Assembly: GCA_963680875.1 (NCBI GenBank)
Contig: OY804589.1
Location: forward strand, 23,951,462 to 24,015,461
From: Bathymodiolus brooksi
Taxonomy: Eukaryota; Mollusca; Bivalvia; Mytilida; Modiolidae
DNA length: 64,000 nucleotides
Reading direction: 5' to 3'
Position numbers and translations under genes: made by a program. Of this stretch, positions 21,893 to 31,800 are shown one piece after another. Within the stretch, counting starts at the first letter, position 1, and every line of letters starts with the position of its first letter. The notes beneath the pieces were generated by a model. That model was not told where the DNA came from. It did no database searches and saw only the letters and a program-made list of their open reading frames with translations.

Positions 21893-22137
21893 TGGTTTTG
21901 TGGTGTTTAACGCCACTTTCAACAATAGTTCAGCTATATCGTGGCGGTCAGTTTTATTGGTGGAGGAAACCGAAGTACCCGGAGAAAACCACCGACCTGC
22001 CGCAAGTCACTGACAACTTTATCACATAATGTTTTACATCTCGCCTGGGCGGGATTCGAACCAACAGGTTCAGTGGTGATAGGCACCGATTACATAGGTA
22101 GTTGTAAATCCAACTACCCTACGATCACATACTGCTA
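21893..22137 (-). mobile_element. SINE S1 in the pseudogene intron
   Basis: Reverse S1: TGGTGTTTAACGCCACTTTC, ACCACCGACCTGCCGCAAGT, GCGGGATTCGAACCAACAG (B box reversed) and AACTACCCTACGATCAC (head). Inserted 24 bases after the exon 2 donor. Confidence 0.85.
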
Positions 22138-22240
22138 AGCAGTTCATGAGAACGAGCGCAGAAAGGGTACTAAAGATTCGAAAAATTAAAACATACTGCT
22201 AAACAGGTCATGAGAACGAACGCAGAAATTTAAGATTTTG
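22138..22240 (+). pseudogene. Two partial repeats of the HSPA12 exon 2 end
   Basis: GCTAAGCAGTTCATGAGAAC at 22134-22153, then GAGCGCAGAAAGGGTACTAAAG, encodes AKQFMRTSAER plus a donor-like GTACTA. A second, more eroded copy follows at 22200-22235 (AAACAGGTCATGAGAACGAA). These are tandem partial duplicates of exon 2's 3' end. Confidence 0.7.
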
Positions 22241-22304
22241 CAAATAAAAACATACTGCTGATCAGTCCAGACCACCTTGGTTCATCCCCAGTATTTAGTG
22301 GTGA

Positions 22305-22605
22305 TCGTGGTGCTCAGTATTTAGTGATGATCGTGGTGCTCATTATTTAGTGGTGATCGTGGTGCTCATTATTTAGTGGTGATCGTGGTGCTCAGTCTTT
22401 AGAGGTGATCATGGTGCTCAATATTTAGTAGTGATCGTGGTGCTCAGTCTTTAGTGGTAATCGTGGTGCTCAGTATTTAGTGGTGATCGTGGTGCTCATT
22501 ATTTAGTGGTGAGCGTGGTGCTTATTAGTGGTGAGCGTGGTGCTCATTATTTAGTGGTGAGCGTGGTGCTCAGTATTTAGTGGTGTTCGTGGTGCTAACT
22601 AAAGT
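22305..22605. repeat. 26-bp minisatellite, about 11 copies
   Basis: Unit ATTTAGTGGTGATCGTGGTG followed by CTCATT; TTTAG starts recur every 26 bases in the regular part (22320, 22346). Some copies are shortened (near 22525). Confidence 0.9.
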
Positions 22606-22870
22606 TCGAGCAACACGAACCCGATTACAACACCGGGATGAATTCAGGTACTCTGGAAGGGTAGACATTTCTGCTCCACATGTTGCACCCGTTGTGTTAC
22701 TCTTATATAACAAATCCGATAACTTAATAAGGAACAAAGGATTGGATTATGATTACGACAAACGGAACATATATGTGGTCATTTGAGACACAGACATTCC
22801 GTAACGGAAAAAGATCAGCAACACGGACTCCACCGTAATTCCTATGGTGAACCCATGTGCTCGTGAAATG
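22600..22870 (-). mobile_element. Retroelement-tail fragments (reverse)
   Basis: AGCAACACGAACCCGATTAC, GGAAGGGTAGACATTTCTGC and CACCCGTTGTGTTACTC match the 5' part of the tail in reverse; a second piece at 22815-22870 (AGCAACACGGACTCCACC) repeats part of it. Confidence 0.55.
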
Positions 22871-22966
22871 TGACGACATTAACTTTAATACATTAATATT
22901 ATATAGATTTCTGTTCATGCAAACTTACATTTATTTGACCTCTTGTCTTCCTGTTTAATATTTTAG

Positions 22967-23085
22967 ACTGGTATACCAACGGAAATTTTAATGCTTGCTT
23001 TAGAACCGGAAGCAGCCTCTATATACTGTCAACATTTGCCTATACAGAAGCTTCATGGATCTAGCCCCGGATTTTTCACGCACGG
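22967..23085 (+). pseudogene. HSPA12 pseudogene exon 3 (3' end lost)
   Basis: After acceptor ATATTTTAG the frame gives TGIPTEILMLALEPEAASIY and CQHLPIQKLHGS. The match to the other copy fades after that, and (CAGG)n/(CAGA)n begins at 23091, so the second phosphate-loop residues are lost. Confidence 0.78.
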
Positions 23086-23090
23086 ACGCA

Positions 23091-23092
23091 AG

Positions 23093-23154
<62 letters not shown>

Positions 23155-23176
23155 CACCCACCCCCCCCCACACCCA

Positions 23177-23222
<46 letters not shown>
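23091..23222. repeat. Compound microsatellite (CAGG)n-(CAGA)n-(CA)n
   Basis: Runs of CAGG, then CAGA, then C-rich CCCACC and CA dinucleotides in direct succession. Frames spanning it on either strand are artefacts of simple sequence. Confidence 0.97.
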
Positions 23223-23224
<2 letters not shown>

Positions 23225-23496
23225 TTCAACAATATTTTGTAAGCAAATATATGTATGTTTGTGCCTCTCCTAAACCCAACACCTGTGTTTCCAAAGTCAT
23301 ATGTCATGGTATTTTTTATGTACAATAAATTAAGGAGAAAGTGATTGTTCATGATCATTTGTTGATATTGATGTTATTGTTGACTGTACATAGCTGAAAT
23401 ATTGCTAAACACCAATCAACCAATCAATCAAGCCATCAATCAGTCAATTGACTTTATATATAAGCAATACGGCGGGATTCCTATAAGAAGCAGGGA

Positions 23497-24115
23497 TTGC
23501 TTACCCTTCACGAGCCCCTGAGTTCACCCTCTGCTGTTTCTTTGGTGGGGTCCATGTTGCTCATCTTTTTAGCTTTTGTTTGTGTGGTCCTATTATGTGT
23601 TCTTACGTTCTGTCGTATTTGCGTTATTTGTGTTCGTTTGCGTATAGTGGTGTCCAACACATATTGTGTTGTGTTTTTATGTTTTGTTTGTCTTCGTCTT
23701 GTGTACCCAATGTTGCAGTGTCGCTGGATTGTCCATTCTTGATTGCCCCTTCGGTTTCTTCTAACGTTTATTTTTGTCCTGTTTCTTGTGTACCAGGTAT
23801 TGCCAGTGGCTCTGGATTGTCCAATCTTGATTACCTCTTCGGTTTTCTCTAACGTTTATTTTCATCCTGCCGGTGTTGCCAGTGTCTCTGGATTGTCCAT
23901 TCTTGATTGCCGCTTCGGTTTTCTCTACCATTTATTTTCGTCCCGTGTCTTGTGTACCCGGTGTTGCCAGTGTCTCTGGATTGTCCAATCTTGATTTCCC
24001 CTTCGGTGCTCTCTAACGTTTATTTTCGTCCTGTGTCTTGTGTACCCAGTGTCGCCAGTGTCTCTGGATTGTTCATTCATTATTACCCCTTCGGTTTTCT
24101 CTAACCATCACTATT
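23497..24115 (+). repeat. Retroelement tail variant with about 5 copies of an 88-bp unit
   Basis: The left part (TTGCTTACCCTTCACGAGCC, GGTGGGGTCCATGTTGCTC) is a tail-family variant. From about 23712 the segment TGTTGCCAGTGTCTCTGGAT, TGTCCATTCTTGATTGCCCC, TTCGGTTTTCTCTAACG repeats at 88-base spacing (one copy shortened to 73). A solo relative lies at 30655-30735. Confidence 0.8.
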
Positions 24116-24129
24116 AAAACTTTTTCTTC

Positions 24130-24192
24130 ATAATCGCCATGATATAACTGGAATATTTGTTGAAAGTGGCTTTAAAAACCATAAACCGAAGA
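24130..24192 (+). mobile_element. SINE tail fragment
   Basis: CGCCATGATATAACTGGAAT, TTGTTGAAAGTGGCTTTAAA and ACCATAAACC match the common SINE 3' domain; head and body missing. Confidence 0.6.
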
Positions 24193-24284
24193 TACGAAAT
24201 ATCAATCTTATCCAAGCGCCATCATGCTCATTGTGATCGTTTGATCACAAACAAGGGATATTATTGTATATTTTTATATTCTAG

Positions 24285-25328
24285 GGGGGACAGCCGATAT
24301 TACAGTTCATGAAAAGGCTTCCAATGGTCAACTGAAGGAATTATGCAGGACGACTGGTAATGATTGTGGCGGCACGTCAATTGATGCTAGATTCTTTAAA
24401 CTGCTTCAAGAAATAACTGGAGAAAAAGTAATATCAGAATTTAAAGAAAAGAACCCTTTATCTTATTTAGATCTGGTTCGAGAATTTGAAGCAGTAAAAC
24501 GAACAGTTAGAACAGAGAACAAGACAAAAGTCAATTTAACAATTCCATTTGTTGCAATAGACGGAAAATGCAAAGATTTTGGAGGGAAGAGTTTACAATC
24601 CGCCATTGATTCGTCGTCGTATGTGGACAAAATAACTCTATGTAGTGACAAATTGAGATTTAATGCCGATTTAATAATCAAGCTCTTCACACCAACAATT
24701 GACAGCATCATTACTTTAATGAAAAACACCCTTTCCAATAGGTCCACGAATGACCTATCAACTATTTTAATGGTCGGAGGATTTTCAGAATGTCCTCTGA
24801 TACAAGATGCCGTCCAGGCAGCATTCCCTGGCAAGCGAATTATAATACCGGAAGATGTTGATATGTCGGTATTGAAAGGGGCTGTTTTATTTGGACATCG
24901 TCCGGATTTCATTCTGTCACGTGTGATGAAAAGCAGCTACGAATATTCCTTTTGATAAGAGAAGGCATGATGTAAAGCAGAAGGTTTTGATGGATGGGGA
25001 AGAAAAATGTGACAATATTTTCTCTCAAATTATTGAAAAAGATCAGATGGTAGAAGCCGGAACGAAAGTGTTGAAGTCGTACTTTTACTCCGTATCCACA
25101 CCAAGACGTTATGGATTTTTTTATTTATGTATCGGAAAATCAATATCCGTCATACGTTTATGACGATGGTTGCTCTCTACTTTGTAGACCTACAATTACA
25201 TTCCCTGAAACATGTGCGGAAAGGCGCTGGGTTGACTTGAATTTATCTTCGGAAATACGGAAATTGGAATGACAGCGGTAGACAGGAATTCTGGGAAGGA
25301 AATAACCTCTAGGTTTAATCTGATTTAA
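24285..25328 (+). pseudogene. HSPA12 pseudogene exon 4
   Basis: Open from the acceptor to a stop at 24954-24956. Homology continues in other frames: FDKRRHDVKQKVLMDGEEKC, then DDGCSLL and ITFPETCAERRWVDLNLS, then IGMTAVDRNSGKEITSRFNL and TAA at 25326-25328. At least three frame changes separate these parts. Confidence 0.82.
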
Positions 25329-25901
25329 CATTTATTTTGTTTTATTTTTGTGTCCAGTAGCTAAATGCTAGACTGCACCAAATACAAAACATGGGTAGCA
25401 ATAGGTCATTTGTATATTCCCGATTTGATTCTAAAATTAAATGTGTTTGACATTTCTTTTTCATACGAGTTATTGCCCTTGCGTGAGAGCAAAGGATAGC
25501 AAAAATAATTTTATTATAATTTTCTTAAAAACTATCTATATATATTTGAATGCTATAAAAATTAAGGGGTAATTTCATTCACAAGTTTTTACAACATTTA
25601 AATTGTATACAAAGCAATATTTTTCTATTGGAATTTGAACTGTTCAGTCTGTGTAGTATTTTGTGTTAGTGACTATGCCATTTTACACAAAGTGTCATAA
25701 TTTCGTTGATAAAAGATGTATTTATTTCGTACTGTATGATATGTACAAAACGATAGCTACTACCGCTAATTCTTAAAATAAGCATGTCTTGGGATTTTTA
25801 ATTGCTCGTAGTATGGTAGTATGAATGTTTTCATTACGGTTTGGTTTGGAAAAAAAATCCATCCCCTTCATCTATAAGAAAATAATAATTGGTCCATTAC
25901 A
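25329..25901. other. Downstream of the HSPA12 pseudogene
   Basis: AT-rich sequence, with no coding frame, RNA gene or repeat family that I recognise. Confidence 0.4.
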
Positions 25902-26165
25902 GGGTTTATGGTGTTTAACGCCACTTTCACAAATATTTCATTTATATCGTGGTGGTCAGTTTTTATTGGTGGAGGAAACCTGAGTACCCAGAGAAAACCA
26001 CCGACCTGTCGTAAGTCACTGACCAACTTTATCACATACGGGTTGTATATAGCACACAATATCGTCATTTACGGGATTCGAACTCACAACGTCAGGGGTG
26101 ATATATAGACACTGATTGCACATTTGGTTATAAATCCAACTACCATACGATCACGACCACGACGG
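25902..26165 (-). mobile_element. SINE S1, full length, reverse
   Basis: Tail GGTGTTTAACGCCACTTTC, body TTATTGGTGGAGGAAACC and AAACCACCGACCTGTCG, B box reversed ACGGGATTCGAACTCAC, head reversed CATACGATCACGACCACGAC. Confidence 0.88.
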
Positions 26166-26254
26166 CTCCTGGTCCATTGCATAGCGTTGCTTATTTTCAA
26201 AAGCATTAATTGATTGATTGATTGATTGATTGATGCCAACTTTAGCAGCATAGG

Positions 26255-26445
26255 TTGGTTTATGGTGTTTAACGCCACTTTCAACAATATTTCAGTTATA
26301 TCGTGGTGGTCAGTTTTATTGATGGAGGAAACCGGAGTCCCCAGAGAAAACCACCAACCTGTCGCAAGTTACTGATAAACTTAATGTTGTGTCGAGTATA
26401 CCTCGCCGTGAACGGGGGTTCGAATTCAACACGAGTTTGACTACT
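26255..26445 (-). mobile_element. SINE S1, head-truncated, reverse
   Basis: TTTATGGTGTTTAACGCCAC, TTATTGATGGAGGAAACCGG, ACAACCTGTCGCAAGTTACTG-type body and GGGGGTTCGAATTCAAC. The head after the B box is replaced by unrelated sequence. A (TTGA)n run at 26208-26234 precedes it. Confidence 0.8.
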
Positions 26446-26699
26446 TCGCAACTCGACTAAATCTGGAGAAAACATCATGGCGCATGCAAATTATAGAAGT
26501 TAATTTTCATTGATGACTGTTAGAAAGAGACATAAGCATGGCCATCTTAGCAGCTTTATTGGCCCCTTGGTAAAGCAGTATACTGGGCTCCTACCTACAC
26601 ATCCACTCAAAGGGAATAAAAATATAAATGGGTGATAAAATTAAACATATATCTATTGTATTGGTACTTCCAACAAAATAAGTGTTTAAACATTAAAAA

Positions 26700-27730
26700 C
26701 ATGCTGTACACAACATACATAGATTAGAATGAGTCCCTATGCTCGTGGGGCCCTCGTATAGCTGTGCATAACATACATAGATTAGAATGAACCCCTATGT
26801 TCGTGGGGCCCTCGTATAACTGTGCACAACATGCATAGATTAGAATGAGCCCCTATGGTCGTGGGGCCCTCGTATAGCTGTACACAACATACATAGATTA
26901 TAATGAGCCCCTATGCTCTTGGGGCCCTCGTATAGCTGTGCACAACATACATAGATTAGAATGAGCCCCTATGCTCGTGGGGCCCTCGTATAGCTGTACA
27001 CAGCATACATAGATTAGAATGAGCCCCTATGGTCGTGGGGCCCTCGTATAGCTGTACACAACATACATAGATTAGAATGAGGCCCTATGGTCGTGGGGCC
27101 CTCGTATAGCTGTACACAACATACATAGATTAGAATGAGCCCCTATGGTCGTGGGGCCCTCGTATAGCTGTATACAACATACATAGATTAGAATGAGCCC
27201 CTATGGTCGTGGGGCCCTCGTATAACTATACACAACATACATAGATTAGAATGATCCCCTATGGTCGTGGGGCCCTCGTATAGCTGTACACAACATACAT
27301 AGATTAGAATGAGCCCCTATGGTCGTGGGGCCCTCGTATAGCTGTACATAACATACATAGATTAGAATGAGCCCCTATGCTGTACACATCATACATAGAT
27401 TAGAATGAGCCCCTATGCTGTACACAAGATACATAGATTAGAATGAGCCCCTATGCAGTACACAACATACATAGATTAGAATGAGCCCCTATGCTGTACA
27501 CAACATACATAGATTAGAATGAGCCTCTATGCTGTACACAACATACATAGATTAGAATGAGTTCCTATGCTGTGCACAACATACATAGATTAGAATGAGC
27601 CCCTATGCTGTACACAACATACATTGATTAGAATGAGCCCCTATGGTTGTGAGGCCCTCATATAGCTGTACACAACATACATAGATTACAATGAGCCCCT
27701 ATGCTCGTGGGGCCCTCGTATAACTGCCCA
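26700..27730. repeat. 58-bp and 38-bp minisatellite, about 20 copies
   Basis: The 58-base unit is CACAACATACATAGATTAGA, ATGAGCCCCTATGGTCGTGG, GGCCCTCGTATAGCTGTA. From about 27370 to 27640 copies lack the 20-base GTCGTGGGGCCCTCGTATAG part, giving 38-base units; the long form resumes at the end. The right flank (AACTGCCCAGTGTGTCCATG) is also present, reversed, beside the solo unit at 430-520. Confidence 0.93.
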
Positions 27731-28133
27731 GTGTGTCCATGTGTTAAGACGGCATTGTACATAAATTGTATATATACATAAAAGAAAAACACACACAAAT
27801 AACAAAGATATTTTGCCCTGAAGTTGCTTAGCAATTAATTTCTATTTAAATTAACAGCTCAAATATGTTTTTTCAATTCCGAAATACAAATGTACATCTA
27901 ATGAAGAAGGAAACCATTGTGTACTCATTTGAGAATGAAATAATTGTTATTTGCAACTTGTAAGCATCAAGTAGCTCGTTAATATTTTAAGATTATGTTG
28001 ATGTTAAAAAGCATAACGTGATATTACGCTTTATTGATTAATCATATTAAGAAAAATACTAAGCTATCAAACTAACTTCGTTTTTTGTGTGTTTTTTTTT
28101 ACATTCATACCCATATAAGTATAGATATAAACT

Positions 28134-28435
28134 ACATCGGTGGTATAATGGTTAGCGTGCTCGTATCCTGTCAAACCAAAGACTATAATTAAGGCAGCAT
28201 TAAGGAGAACGAGCAAAGACTAGTTGGCTTGGAATCAGAATAATGTGTACGAGTGGGGCGACATGTCTACCCACGGACTGTTGTTTCAGCGAGCTAGCAC
28301 TATAGAAATCCAACTAAGAGTGTTGGTCTAGTACAAAGCGGACCTCATCATCATCTCATTGAAAATTAACTTGTTCTCGCCATGATATAGCTGAAAATTT
28401 GCTGAATTGGCTTTGAACAACAATCACCCATATAA
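28134..28435 (+). mobile_element. SINE S3 with internal deletion in the head
   Basis: CGGTGGTATAATGGTTAGCG is the tRNA-like head (A box). Body AGTTGGCTTGGAATCAGAAT, GCGACATGTCTACCCACGG; tail CGCCATGATATAGCTGAAAA. The B-box part seen at 35565 is missing, as is the equivalent of TATTTGTGGCTTCTCCGCT. Confidence 0.8.
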
Positions 28436-28517
28436 GTATACCTATGTGAAAAATTTTGAAAATAATAAACAATCAAACTAACGTCATAATTTTCTCACCA
28501 GGTAAATAAATCAAGTT

Positions 28518-28552
<35 letters not shown>
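28518..28552. repeat. (TA)n microsatellite
   Basis: About 16 TA dinucleotides in a row. Confidence 0.95.
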
Positions 28553-28555
<3 letters not shown>

Positions 28556-28794
28556 TTTTTTACATTCGTACCTATGTGTAGAATGGTCCAAATAAATACT
28601 GAGTCTACGTATTGTTAACTAGTCATGCCTCTCTTTATATCATGTTTTATTCCATTGTACAAGGAGAATTAAAAATCTGACACATGATTGGTAGATCTTT
28701 AAATTTTTCTTTCAACATAATATTGTATTTATTCAATGTATATTTTCTTGATGATCTTTTTTTCGTGACGGAAGATTATATTAACGAGGACATT

Positions 28795-28837
28795 ATGATA
28801 TTAACTTCCATATTTTTATGCTTCCTTTCTTTAGCAT
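28795..28837 (+). CDS. nAChR-like gene exon 1 (signal peptide)
   Basis: ATG plus 13 codons reading [14 protein letters not shown] and one base, then a consensus GTGAGT donor. With exon 2 it continues [20 protein letters not shown]. Hydrophobicity, phase 1 and the donor agree, which is why I chose this start although the exon is tiny. An upstream leader exon remains possible. Confidence 0.72.
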
Positions 28838-31800
28838 GTGAGTAGTTTTATTACCATAAAATTTTATACAAATTAAAATAATGTAGTTTTTGTTTTATTG
28901 GAGGAAATGGTTCTTTATTTGCAAAATACATGTTCTTATCTCTCTCTATTGGAAAGCATTTTAGCATGTGAATTATTATACTACCATAATATATTATTAA
29001 AAAAAAAAACATTAAGTAGTTTTTGTTTTATTGGAGGAAATGTTTTTTTTTTTGCAAAATAGATATGTTCTTAATCCCCCTCTCTCTCTCTATTGGTAAG
29101 TCTTTAGCATATTAGTAATTTTATTACCTTAACATATTGTATAAAAAATGATGTAATTTTTGTTTTATTGGAGGAAATGGTTCTTTATTTGCAAAATAAA
29201 TATTATTACCACTTTCTCTCTATTGATAAGTAATTGAGATGAAAATAAATATCGATTGGTTATGGTGTTTAACGCCACTTTCAACAATGTTTCAGTTATA
29301 TCGTGGCTGTCAGTTATATCGTGGCTGTCAGTTTTATTGGTGGAGGAAACAGGTGGACCCGGAGATAACCAACGACCAACGACCTGCCGCAAGTCACTGA
29401 CAAATGTTATTATATAAAGTTGTATCGAGTACACCTTGTCATGAACGGGATTCGAACTCACAACGTTAGTTCATTAATATCGAGGAGAGACAAACATCTT
29501 AATAATATTGATAAGCAGAAGAGATTTAATTATATTGATAGACAAAAAGGGGTCTACTAACATTGAGGGGCAAACATTTTTTTTTTATTTTGAAGAGAAA
29601 AAATGTTTGAAAGGAAAATAGGTTTAACAAGTTTAATATTAAAAAAGAAGAGGCTTGATAATATTGATATAGGTAAAATGTCTTAATGATATTGATAGGT
29701 TAAAAAAAGGGGGGATACTATTGATAGACAAAGGGGGTTAAATCTGGAGGCATTGATAATATCCTTTTTATTCGTGTGATATACAAATTATTGTTGTTTA
29801 ACGTTAAAGGATCAGTACATTTGTGTATTGCATCTTAATTCGTAAAGAAAACAAACGACAGATGGCTGCAATCAGTGCCTATTGCCACTAAAGTTATAAG
29901 TTCAAACCCCGTTCATGGCGAAGTGTACACGATACAACATTATGTGATAAAGTTTGTCAGTGACTTGCCGCAGGTCAGTGGTTTTCTCCGGGTACTCCGG
30001 TTTCCTCCACCAATAAAACTGACCGCCACGATATAACTGAAATATTGTTGAAAGTGGCGTTAAACACCATAAACAAACAAAACCAACCTAACGGTAGACG
30101 ATTATTCGTATCGTTGAGAGGGAAGTAGAGGAAAAGACGTTTTGATTGGCAGAAGTCAAAATTGAAATAATTGATCAGATTGGGAAAAAATGCCTTGTAA
30201 CCTGTTTCAAACGACCACCCCTATGTAACATACAGTCAACATTGTCTTTAAGGTAAATAACAATAACTCATTTACGGTTACTCATTGGGGACGAATTATA
30301 TATTTGATCTATACCACGTAATCAGTGGCCACCCCTCCCCCTTTCGGAGGAGTTAAACCCAGCAATGGGGAAACTATGATTATGTTTCTTCTATATATCC
30401 GGGGTTTCAAGCAATGAGGAGTAATTATGTGCTGTCATAAAACTATGTAAATTGCAATTGTTTATAGTAGATTATTGTAAGTTATTTTAATCTCCAGATG
30501 TTTGTAGGAGGGCTCGTGTCTTATTTACGTTATTGTTTATAGTAGATTATTGTAAGTTATTTTAACATCCGGTTGTTTGTAGGAGGGCTCGTGTCTTATT
30601 TACATTATTTGTGTTATTTACGTTTAGTGATGTCTAACACATATTGTGTTGAGTTTTTACTTTGTTTTTCTTCGTGTCTTGTGTACCCTATGTTGCCAGT
30701 TTCTCTGGATTGTCCACTTCGGTATTCTCTAAAGTCTATTTAAGATAGTTAAAAATTAAAATATCATTTGTTGCGATACTTTGACATCATATTCTTTGCA
30801 TATTTTCTAGCAGAAAATATTTGTTGAACAGAAAAAATAATTAGTAAGACTTCTCAAAGTAATTAAATTCCACCCATCCCCCCCCCCCCCCCCATTATTA
30901 CCGACATCACCGCTATATAATTTGTTTGTATGATAGTTTACGGTAATGTATTATCGCATTACAGGCCTTCATAAACAAATATAAAGAGTACACACGCTAC
31001 AGCTCCTTCATGTATATAATAAATCTTGTTTATATAATAATATCTATTAACATCGCTCCAAAGGTAATATGGAACAAACAGTTATCCTGAATTAATGAAT
31101 TCGTTGATGCAAAATGAAATGTTTAATCCCCATAAGAATGTCTTAATAAAAAAGACAAACATTTTCTTTTATGTATTATATAAATATAAACGTCCTTCAA
31201 TGAATTGGGTACTGGTGAAAATTCACAGGGCTCAAACCCACAGAACTGCTCATTGTGTCCTCAGTGGGATAGAGGGAACCCTGTCGATTGGGAGGGGGGT
31301 GTCGGGTTATAATACGGAAAATCTTACCTTGAACCATATAGTTAACAACATGTTTGAAGAGTGCCACGCTTCCTGCTAAACACGTCTTTTGTAGATTTCG
31401 AAAAAAAATATGCACATTATAGCAGCTATAAAAGGTATATGTTTTCGTACCAACCCAACTCTCCATGATTTTTAAGTAAGTGTTAAAAGTCATTGACCCG
31501 GGTGACCGATCCCTTCCCTCATTTCTATATAGTTTTATATGTTGCTCACGCTAAGCAATAATCAGTTAACTCACCAATGAAAATTAATATACTGTGTTGG
31601 TAGATATGAAAATTTTAAAATGTTTAAAATTTTCTTTTTTTTTTATCAATATTATATATTGTATCTCCGTTGTATTGAATACTCCATGGCAGCCATTTTC
31701 TTTCAGGTGTGCCGGAAGTTAAGGCGGCATACACATATACATTAGAAGATGCTTTAAGGACAGCGTACTTGGGAAGTTATAATACTTTTGTCAGACCGTT

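Larger units (their letters stand above)
20711..25328 (+). pseudogene. HSPA12-like pseudogene, inverted paralogue of the 954-6414 gene
   Basis: The exon order matches the minus-strand gene: exon 1 20711-21042 (ATG at 20731, canonical LDFGTTYSGYAFS phosphate loop), exon 2 21655-21868, exon 3 from 22967, exon 4 24285-25328. Lesions seen: in-frame TAA at 20884-20886; one extra A in the run at 21837-21841; exon 3 replaced after about 23075 by simple repeats, losing the part that should encode VVDxGG; a frame change near 24940; an extra T in the run at 25116-25122; and a missing T near 25245. Exon 4 still reads GGTADITVHE, NDCGGTSID, LMVGGFSECPLIQDA and [14 protein letters not shown], and beyond the frameshifts retains the C-terminal lobe missing from the other copy. 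Sequencing error could explain one or two indels but not all six lesions. Confidence 0.85.

Noticed and set aside
23000..23358. Cysteine/valine-rich frames on both strands at the CA/CAGG microsatellite
   Set aside because: Pure simple-sequence translation.
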